This document shows positions 14,823 through 19,862 of a DNA stretch of 22,220 bases, one piece after another (the stretch's first letter is position 1; each line of letters opens with the position of its first letter). Origin of the DNA: a virus; the IMG/VR virus record IMGVR_UViG_3300037357_000069, positions 1 to 22,220 of that record; one strand, written 5' to 3'. The notes under the pieces were generated by a model that did not search any database, was not told the DNA's origin, and saw only the letters and a list, made by a program, of their open reading frames with translations. The position numbers were made by a program, and so were the translations under genes.

Positions 14823-16676
14823 CTACGCTGCGTTTTTTCGAGAGTAGGTCTTGAAAGTAAACCCATCTCCGCCGCATTCTCTGCAAATGGTTTCTTCGTC
14901 TTCCCTGACGGTCAAACATTCGATGCACACGCATTTTGTGATCGTCTGCTTGCCTCCGGTTTTTGCGGGCAATCCTTCGCCTTGAGGTTCCGGCGCAACA
15001 TCACCCACCCCGCCTTTTTGCACGGTGGGAGTGGCAGGATCGACAGTCAAATCAACGCCATGTTTCTTCGCGGATTTGGTGTCTGCTTCGATGCGAGCCA
15101 TTAACTCTTCCCAGTCTCCACCGTATTCTGAGTCTGCCCGTATTTCGGAAGGCGCGACAAGTTTGGCTTCAATACCAAGTATCTGAGCTTGCCGGTCTTG
15201 CAGGGGATTGACGTTCTCCCACCGACGGCCAAAGAACTTAGCCGCCTTGCGCAATTCTTCCAATCTTGTTATGGAGATACCTTTTAACCTCCCTGATGCT
15301 ATGGCATAAGGAAGCCATGTCCTGAAATGGCAATGACACAGATTCCCGATGATATGGGACTGATCCAGCTTGCAGACGTTGTGCCAGTTGCCATCCACTG
15401 CCCGAATGGTAGAGAAGTTAATCCCGGTTGTGTCGCCGGATAATTTGTAGTAGGGAACATCGCTGCCTGCCGATACAGCCCTGAGTTCATGCCGCATCAT
15501 CCCCTCGGCTGCTTCAATCGGGAATTTCGGATCGACCTGGTGAATCTTCCAGCCATAGGGTAGCAATCTCCCGTATCCAGGCTCCGCAATTTCTTGAAGC
15601 TTTCCGTCCAGGCCGTCGGCGCCCTGCCAGCCTTCCGTGTTATTCTGCACTTGCTCCATTGCCTTTGACACAAAGGTGGGAACGAACTGCAAGTCGGTAG
15701 GAATTTCTTGTGTAAAGAAGAAAGGCTTGCAAGCACTCCAAATCGCCGCCGTGGTATGGCAAATGGAAAATTGATCCAACCGATGCAGCCGATTGGAAAC
15801 CGAAGCCATGCGAGGCATTCCAACCCATTCCCCCGGCCTGAGTCTCAAATCCCAAAGTTCGATAATGTCCTCGGCGGGAACGCGGTAGCGGTATTTGTCC
15901 GCCATGATTTGAACGTCAATAGCACCAGGGTGACGACTGAGAATCCAGTAAGCGACGGGAGCATTCCAGCTATCCAATTCGCGGGACATATACACCGCGT
16001 TCTCGCTTCCTGATTGCGGGCGATTCCAGTAGTGATCCAGCCGGGCGCGGTCGATTGGTTCAATCGCGTAACCGAAAGGATTTTTCGGGTAGAGTCTGTG
16101 ATGCCGGAATAACAATCCGCCATCCCGAACCATTGAAGCTATCGCCTGCCAATACATTTCATCCCGCGTTATATCGCGGGTGGAACAGCAATTTTCTTTT
16201 TCCCCGGCCTCTTGCCATGCCTCTTCCACCATTTCATTTTCACTCTCATTGTCGAGGTTCATTTCTAGGCGGAAAGGATTGTGGCCCCCTACGTCAACCA
16301 CATAGTTTTTGATGGCGCTGTGGTAGTATGGATCGTCCCTGTCAAGTCGTTGCGATCTTGACATGACGCCGAGGATTGACATGCGGTTCTCCGCGTTGGC
16401 GTCGGTGACTGAGATTGGAAAATCGGCGGTCATCCCCGTTGAAACCGCAGCCTCATACATGCGCATTTGACCAGAATTATGCGTGTTGAACATTTCCTTC
16501 ATTCGGTCATTGATTGATTCAATGACGCGAAGCTCATTGCCTCGCGGGGCGCGGATGGCGTCTCCGATTGTGCGTTTGGAAAATGGCGATGGCGCGGGCA
16601 TCTTGGTTAATTGGCCGATGCGTGCGCTCTGCGCCTGGATTGACCGCGCAGCGAAATTAGTTCCGGCTGTAATCAT
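14823..16676 (-). CDS. Portal protein, lambda gpB family
   Basis: 617 residues, the usual range for lambda-type portals. It forms the dodecameric ring at the head vertex through which DNA enters. Family features seen are the polar N-terminal arm, ASMVRDGGLLFRHH in the first third, FGYAIEPIDRARLDHYWN, and the conserved middle region LRLRPGEWVGMPRMASVSNR. The extreme C-terminus (residues 582-601) carries an additional zinc ribbon: CIEC at 584-587 and CREC at 598-601, plus Cys582. That is unusual for a portal. The ATG overlaps the stop of the 55-residue gene as ATGA. The order portal then protease-capsid is the lambda-like B-C-E arrangement with the last two fused. Confidence 0.85.
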   Translation of the reverse strand: MITAGTNFAARSIQAQSARIGQLTKMPAPSPFSKRTIGDAIRAPRGNELRVIESINDRMKEMFNTHNSGQMRMYEAAVSTGMTADFPISVTDANAENRMSILGVMSRSQRLDRDDPYYHSAIKNYVVDVGGHNPFRLEMNLDNESENEMVEEAWQEAGEKENCCSTRDITRDEMYWQAIASMVRDGGLLFRHHRLYPKNPFGYAIEPIDRARLDHYWNRPQSGSENAVYMSRELDSWNAPVAYWILSRHPGAIDVQIMADKYRYRVPAEDIIELWDLRLRPGEWVGMPRMASVSNRLHRLDQFSICHTTAAIWSACKPFFFTQEIPTDLQFVPTFVSKAMEQVQNNTEGWQGADGLDGKLQEIAEPGYGRLLPYGWKIHQVDPKFPIEAAEGMMRHELRAVSAGSDVPYYKLSGDTTGINFSTIRAVDGNWHNVCKLDQSHIIGNLCHCHFRTWLPYAIASGRLKGISITRLEELRKAAKFFGRRWENVNPLQDRQAQILGIEAKLVAPSEIRADSEYGGDWEELMARIEADTKSAKKHGVDLTVDPATPTVQKGGVGDVAPEPQGEGLPAKTGGKQTITKCVCIECLTVREDEETICRECGGDGFTFKTYSRKNAA

Positions 16677-16840
16677 TTATCCACCGCTCCATTTGTCCGC
16701 ATTTCATTGGCAAGATGATTTAGGACATGAAGGATTTCATTAGCATTAAGCCCGTCTCTCAAAGCCTGATTTATTCGCTTTATAAGCTCTTGCTCGAATG
16801 AATTGCGAATCTCCGAAGTTGGGTCTTTTGTTCTTTCCAT
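16673..16840 (-). CDS. Small helical protein, 55 residues
   Basis: Reads MERTKDPTSEIRNSFEQELI, then KRINQALRDGLNANEILHVL and NHLANEMRTNGAVDK before TGA. The start follows the upstream stop as TAATATG. The stop overlaps the portal start as ATGA, so both ends are strongly supported by gene packing. It is predicted almost entirely helical and charged. No known family is recognised. It could be a small regulator or a head assembly helper made in step with the portal. Confidence 0.65.
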   Translation of the reverse strand: MERTKDPTSEIRNSFEQELIKRINQALRDGLNANEILHVLNHLANEMRTNGAVDK

Positions 16841-16841
16841 A

Positions 16842-17465
16842 TTATCCCCACAATCCGCGAAAAGTTAAAGTGCCAGTAACCGCGCCGGGCGGCGTGATGC
16901 TCGCCAGTCCGCCGATATGTTGCCCAGTGTCCTGGCCGTTATGGGCGCGTTCCATTTGCCTTTCATTGCGGCGTTTGCAAGCCCAATATCCATGCCAGTA
17001 AACGAGCTGTTCCGGTGTCAAGAATTTAAACATGGTCTCGCCGATGCGCGATTCGAGAATAGTCTGGCTTGCCGTGCCTTCCATGACGGCCTCTATTTTT
17101 GCGAGCATCCGTTGAGCAAGGGTTGTGACCGGCACGTCTCCAGGGGTGCCTTGCAAATTCAAAGCTATCTTCAGTTCGCCATAGTAGATTCTTTCGCGCG
17201 TCGGCGGGGCTGCGTTTGGATTGACCGCGTAACCGGCCATGTAAGCGTCACAAGGAAGCCACAACGCGCTGACGCCAGCCGCCACAATGATTCGATGCCC
17301 GATGTTATCCTGGGCTGGCGTGGATTGAAACGAGATCGGCTGATCCGCCCCGCGAATTTCATAATCCAAGTAACAGCCGGTCCCGCTGGGATATTCCGGT
17401 ATCCAGCGACACCATTCGATTGTATCCCCGGCTGCAACTGCTATTGGCTCTCTGCGTTCAAGCAT
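16842..17465 (-). CDS. Head-tail joining type protein with Ig-like N-terminus
   Basis: 207 residues starting MLERREPIAVAAGDTIEWCR, with GGTGA ahead of the ATG. The first ~115 residues form a beta-rich Ig-like domain (GDTIEWCRWIPEYPSGTGCY, IIVAAGVSALWLPCDAYMAG). Residues about 118-175 (LAQRMLAKIEAVMEG, later FLTPEQLVYWHGYWACKRRN) have the helical hairpin pattern of small lambda gpW-type or adjacent head-tail joining proteins encoded next to portals. These usually add at the head-tail interface. Upstream is a palindromic element containing TTGACT. The assignment is by pattern and by position directly before the portal block. Confidence 0.55.
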   Translation of the reverse strand: MLERREPIAVAAGDTIEWCRWIPEYPSGTGCYLDYEIRGADQPISFQSTPAQDNIGHRIIVAAGVSALWLPCDAYMAGYAVNPNAAPPTRERIYYGELKIALNLQGTPGDVPVTTLAQRMLAKIEAVMEGTASQTILESRIGETMFKFLTPEQLVYWHGYWACKRRNERQMERAHNGQDTGQHIGGLASITPPGAVTGTLTFRGLWG

Positions 17466-17480
17466 TCACCATTTAGGGTG

Positions 17481-17493
17481 AGTCAAATTGACT
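17481..17493. promoter_or_regulatory. Palindromic operator-like site AGTCAAATTGACT
   Basis: A 13-base perfect inverted repeat (AGTCAA-A-TTGACT) in the short gap before the head-tail joining gene, 16 bases from its ATG. Both arms contain the TTGAC core that is enriched across the window. It could be an operator. Confidence 0.4.
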
Positions 17494-17497
17494 TAAA

Positions 17498-17674
17498 CTA
17501 TGGCCATTCTTTTGGGAATGCCCTCTTTGCCACTCTGTAAGCTATTAAATCTTGAAGGCGATGGAGTGAAAATTTGAATTCTTGAACCTCATCCGGGTGG
17601 AACTTTTTCAATTTCAGATATTCACTCCATGCAGAAACTAACAATCGCATGATTTTTCTTTCGCGCCTGCTCAT
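17498..17674 (-). CDS. Small phage protein, 58 residues
   Basis: Reads MSRRERKIMRLLVSAWSEYL, then KLKKFHPDEVQEFKFSLHRL and QDLIAYRVAKRAFPKEWP before TAG. The pattern AW...F/L..HPD-D/E-V-x-EF...IH-x-x-Q is one I recognise from short conserved phage proteins encoded near packaging/portal genes, of unknown function. It is helical and basic. Its ATG lies 13 bases inside the MKPYYEQ methylase-start relic, and it has no clear Shine-Dalgarno. It is too short to stand out by length but its protein character is good. Confidence 0.65.
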   Translation of the reverse strand: MSRRERKIMRLLVSAWSEYLKLKKFHPDEVQEFKFSLHRLQDLIAYRVAKRAFPKEWP

Positions 17675-17687
17675 AATACGGTTTCAT
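17622..17687 (-). pseudogene. Short frame starting like a DNA methyltransferase, relic 2
   Basis: Six bases after the Dam stop an ATG begins MKPYYEQARKKNHAIVSFCME and then stops. MKPYYE is the usual start of phage N4/N6 DNA methyltransferases, but similarity ends after seven or eight residues. Compared with relic 1 (22067), the changes fall at third codon positions in this frame. The start of the 58-residue gene is 13 bases downstream, exactly as at the terminase. No Shine-Dalgarno is visible. Confidence 0.4.
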
Positions 17688-17693
17688 AGTGAC

Positions 17694-18728
17694 TTAGAGT
17701 AACTTTCCCTGCTTTGATCTTTCGCAATGCGGAGAAAACCAGACTCTCTCTTTTTTACCGTTGTATGTCTTTTCTTTTGCTCGCGCTCCGTGTCCTACCC
17801 CGGCGTCCCATGAATAACACTCCCATTCGGACGGCATAACGTGCTCGCCTTCGTATCCGCAAAGAGCTATCCGCATCAATGGGTTTTTGCCTTGCTCAAT
17901 GGCCCATTCCCGCACTTCATGCGCCACTTTCAAATCGTCCACCCTGTATAATGAATCACATCGATTGGCAGTATCGGCATAGGGAGGGTCAAGAAACACT
18001 CCCGTCATTCCGTGAAAGATTGTCACGGATGGGCCGCAAACCCTTTTCCAATCTCCGCAGCAAACGCGGACTTTTTTTAACCGATCCGCAAGCTCTCTAA
18101 AGTAGTCAACCAAATCTTGTCGGGCGCAAACTTCTCTGGACCTTCCAAGGTGGACTAGCTGCCGATTCACTCCATTGCCTCCGCTAAGGTGGACTAGCTG
18201 CCGTTTCACTCCATTGCCTCCGCTAAGGTGGACTAGCTGCCGATTCACTCCATTGCCTCCGCTAAGGTGGACTAGCTGCCGAATTCCGTCTTTCTCCACT
18301 ACTCTCCACGGTCCTGAGCCATTACAGAATCCACTTCCTATCCAACACGCCATCCCCCATACCCACCATCCCGCGACCTTAACATCGAAGAAATCAGGGT
18401 CGCCCTCAAGTTTTGATTGCAGAGAATCTTTCCTGCCAACTAACCATGCGTGTCTCGCGTGCAAATCATTTTCGTTGACTGGCCAGTCAGCATGAAACGC
18501 CACTGCATCAGGATCGGTTTTTAATGCACGCCAGAAATTGCTCACAAGGCCGTCTTTGTCATTGATGGTTTCGGTTGACAATTCCCCTGGCCTGTTGAGT
18601 AGCACGGCCCCGCTTCCAAAGAACGGCTCCACGTAGTTAGCAATTTTCCCGAATCGACTCCACACTATTTCCGCGACTTTCCTCTTGCCGCCAAAGTAAG
18701 GAAATGGGGATTTTAGGAATTCATTCAT
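17694..18728 (-). CDS. dam: Dam-type DNA adenine methyltransferase with internal repeat array
   Basis: 344 residues, longer than E. coli Dam (278). Class D12 motifs are in order: SPFPYFGGKRK at 7-17 (cofactor side), EPFFGSGAV at 34-42 (motif I), and DPPY at 247-250 (catalytic motif IV). ERVWFSPHC lies near the C-terminus. It methylates adenine in DNA, most likely protecting phage DNA from host restriction or affecting packaging. Residues about 150-195 contain four tandem 13-residue units (RQLVHLSGGNGVN type) between motif I and DPPY, where the target-recognition region lies. The ATG overlaps the stop of a 9-codon mini-cistron (ATGA). A phage-style Dam with this kind of HLxGG repeat is, to my recollection, seen in other phages. 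Confidence 0.85.
   Translation of the reverse strand: MNEFLKSPFPYFGGKRKVAEIVWSRFGKIANYVEPFFGSGAVLLNRPGELSTETINDKDGLVSNFWRALKTDPDAVAFHADWPVNENDLHARHAWLVGRKDSLQSKLEGDPDFFDVKVAGWWVWGMACWIGSGFCNGSGPWRVVEKDGIRQLVHLSGGNGVNRQLVHLSGGNGVKRQLVHLSGGNGVNRQLVHLGRSREVCARQDLVDYFRELADRLKKVRVCCGDWKRVCGPSVTIFHGMTGVFLDPPYADTANRCDSLYRVDDLKVAHEVREWAIEQGKNPLMRIALCGYEGEHVMPSEWECYSWDAGVGHGARAKEKTYNGKKERVWFSPHCERSKQGKLL
18147..18281 (-). repeat. 39-bp tandem repeat (minisatellite) inside dam
   Basis: Three full copies and an 18-base partial fourth, starting at 18147, 18186, 18225 and 18264. The units are nearly identical. 39 is a multiple of 3, so copy-number change keeps the reading frame and alters only the length of a 13-residue loop (RQLVHLSGGNGV-N/K). 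Confidence 0.9.
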
Positions 18729-18754
18729 TGGCGGGGTAACACCTTGTCAATCAT
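18725..18754 (-). CDS. 9-codon mini-cistron coupled to dam
   Basis: ATG at 18754 starts MIDKVLPRQ and stops at TGA overlapping the dam ATG (ATGA). It has the strong Shine-Dalgarno AAAGGA at good spacing (GAAAGGAAATC-ATG), whereas the dam ATG has none at usable spacing. Ribosomes could load here and re-initiate on dam, giving translational control of methylase level. The peptide itself need not be functional. Confidence 0.4.
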   Translation of the reverse strand: MIDKVLPRQ

Positions 18755-18773
18755 GATTTCCTTTCAGGCCTGC

Positions 18774-19466
18774 TCATTTTTTCTTGGTTAGAGATTCAAG
18801 CTGTTTTTGTTTGGCAAGGGAAAGTATTTCTTCCAATTGCGCAGGCGTGAAGGTGCAAGGGCATTTGAATTCCACCAATCCATCGTCCAGAATTAGATAG
18901 CGAACCTTATTCTTCGATTGGCCGCTTGCAGCGGTCGGCTTTGCAAAAAGAGCCGATGCCCAAGCGCGGTCGCCGACATAACTATCAACGCCATGACCGC
19001 TTGCAGCGGTCGGCTTTGCAGGGGTCCTTGCCTGCTGTTCTCTCAACGGGCGCAAACCTGATTCCTTAATGGCTGTCTTGGCCTCCTGGCGTGAAAGCTC
19101 TGCGATTGGCTTGTATGCCACTTTCCCGTCTTTATCCATAACAGGAACTTCTCCGAGGTCATAGATTTCCTTTTGAAATTTGGCCGGCAAGGTGGCAATC
19201 AGTTTACTGGCCGGGCAGTTATATGTAAGGCACCTAATGTCGAGCCTGCCTTCTCCGATGGCAAGGAAGGCGTCATACATTTCCTGGCTGATGCTTGGAA
19301 TGTGTTTGCACAAGAGCTTGCCGTAATTCTTGAATTTGGCCGCGTGCTCCGCAACCGAATGGGCGAACAGCTGCATGTTCCTTACGATGCCTTCGTTAAA
19401 GATTTTAGCGTCTTGCGCGATGGCGAGTTGAACTGTTTCATTGATAACTTCGACTTTTTTACTCAT
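18774..19466 (-). CDS. Unrecognised 230-residue protein with duplicated AKPTAASG
   Basis: Starts MSKKVEVINETVQLAIAQDA. Residues 1-150 are helical and charged, with a Cys pair in IRCLTYNCPASKL and a segment YDLGEVPVMDKDGKVAYKPI. The segment of about residues 145-185 contains two copies of AKPTAASG 25 residues apart, encoded by identical 24-bp DNA with hairpin potential, so this stretch may be a later insertion. The C-terminus is Lys-rich (LEEILSLAKQKQLESLTKKK). The family is not recognised. The helical N-terminal part and position between the Arg-repeat protein and dam suggest a nucleic-acid-associated role, but this is only inference. Confidence 0.6.
   Translation of the reverse strand: MSKKVEVINETVQLAIAQDAKIFNEGIVRNMQLFAHSVAEHAAKFKNYGKLLCKHIPSISQEMYDAFLAIGEGRLDIRCLTYNCPASKLIATLPAKFQKEIYDLGEVPVMDKDGKVAYKPIAELSRQEAKTAIKESGLRPLREQQARTPAKPTAASGHGVDSYVGDRAWASALFAKPTAASGQSKNKVRYLILDDGLVEFKCPCTFTPAQLEEILSLAKQKQLESLTKKK
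18922..18945. repeat. 24-bp hairpin-forming repeat, copy 1
   Basis: Identical to 18997-19020 over 24 bases. The core is an inverted repeat CCGCT-TGC-AGCGG. On the minus strand it encodes AKPTAASG. Confidence 0.8.
18997..19020. repeat. 24-bp hairpin-forming repeat, copy 2
   Basis: With the two preceding bases it forms a perfect 7-bp stem GACCGCT-TGC-AGCGGTC at 18995-19011. It resembles a REP-type palindromic repeat placed in a coding sequence in a tolerated frame. Confidence 0.8.
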
Positions 19467-19478
19467 AGCTTTATTTGT

Positions 19479-19862
19479 TTATGTTAATGTTTGACCGATT
19501 GATTCTATTACCGAAAGCATGGCGATGTATTTTTGAAGGGATCGGGTAGGGCCTCTGATCTTAAGATTGTGTTTTCTCGCCGCTTCCCTCACTCGATCTG
19601 GACGCCTAAGGCGATATTTTCTCCTTGCTTCCCTCACTCGATCTGGATGCCTAAGGCGATATTTTCTCATTGTTTCCCTATTGTAATCTGGATGCCTAAG
19701 GCGAAATTTTCTATTTGATTCCCTCGCTGATTCCCTAACTCGATCTGGATGCCTAAGGCGATATCTTCTCTTTGCTTCCCTCGCTGATTCCCTAACTCGA
19801 TCTGGATGCCTAAGGCGATATCTTTGTTCCCTTGTAAGGCCGTCATTTATTTTTTCTCTCAT
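19479..19862 (-). CDS. Arg-rich tandem-repeat protein, possible HNH endonuclease remnant
   Basis: 127 residues, ATG overlapping the terminase stop (ATGA). After MREKINDGLTREQR come five units of YRLRHPDRVRE type with spacing 19, 19, 15 and 15 residues: SAREAKRR and SARESNRK link the longer units, and TMRK and ARRK link the shorter. The end (SLQKYIAMLSVIESIGQTLT) is not repetitive. Such YR-x-x-HPD/NPE-x-x-RE repeats are familiar as the N-terminal DNA-binding portion of some phage and viral HNH endonucleases. HNH genes next to terminase are common and aid end formation. No HNH catalytic motif is present, so this is either a stand-alone DNA-binding protein or a remnant of such an enzyme. Confidence 0.6.
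   Translation of the reverse strand: MREKINDGLTREQRYRLRHPDRVRESAREAKRRYRLRHPDRVRESARESNRKFRLRHPDYNRETMRKYRLRHPDRVREARRKYRLRRPDRVREAARKHNLKIRGPTRSLQKYIAMLSVIESIGQTLT
19592..19821 (-). repeat. Tandem DNA repeats of 57 and 45 bp
   Basis: Five copies of a 26-base core (CTCGATCTGGATGCCTAAGG on the plus strand, then CGATAT) begin at 19592, 19637, 19682, 19739 and 19796. The steps are 45, 45, 57 and 57 bases, all multiples of three. The 19682 copy has diverged at its first four bases. They encode the repeats of the Arg-rich protein. Confidence 0.85.

Noticed and set aside
18147-18281. CRISPR array
   Set aside because: The units are directly abutting with no unique spacers and encode in-frame peptide repeats within dam.
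18725-18773. Sigma-70 promoter for dam based on TTGACA
   Set aside because: TTGACA is enriched everywhere in the window and no matching -10 box at 16-18 bases is present here.
19592-19821. CRISPR array or iteron origin
   Set aside because: Spacing is in multiples of three and the region reads through as a repetitive protein; the intervals between cores are themselves similar, not unique spacers.
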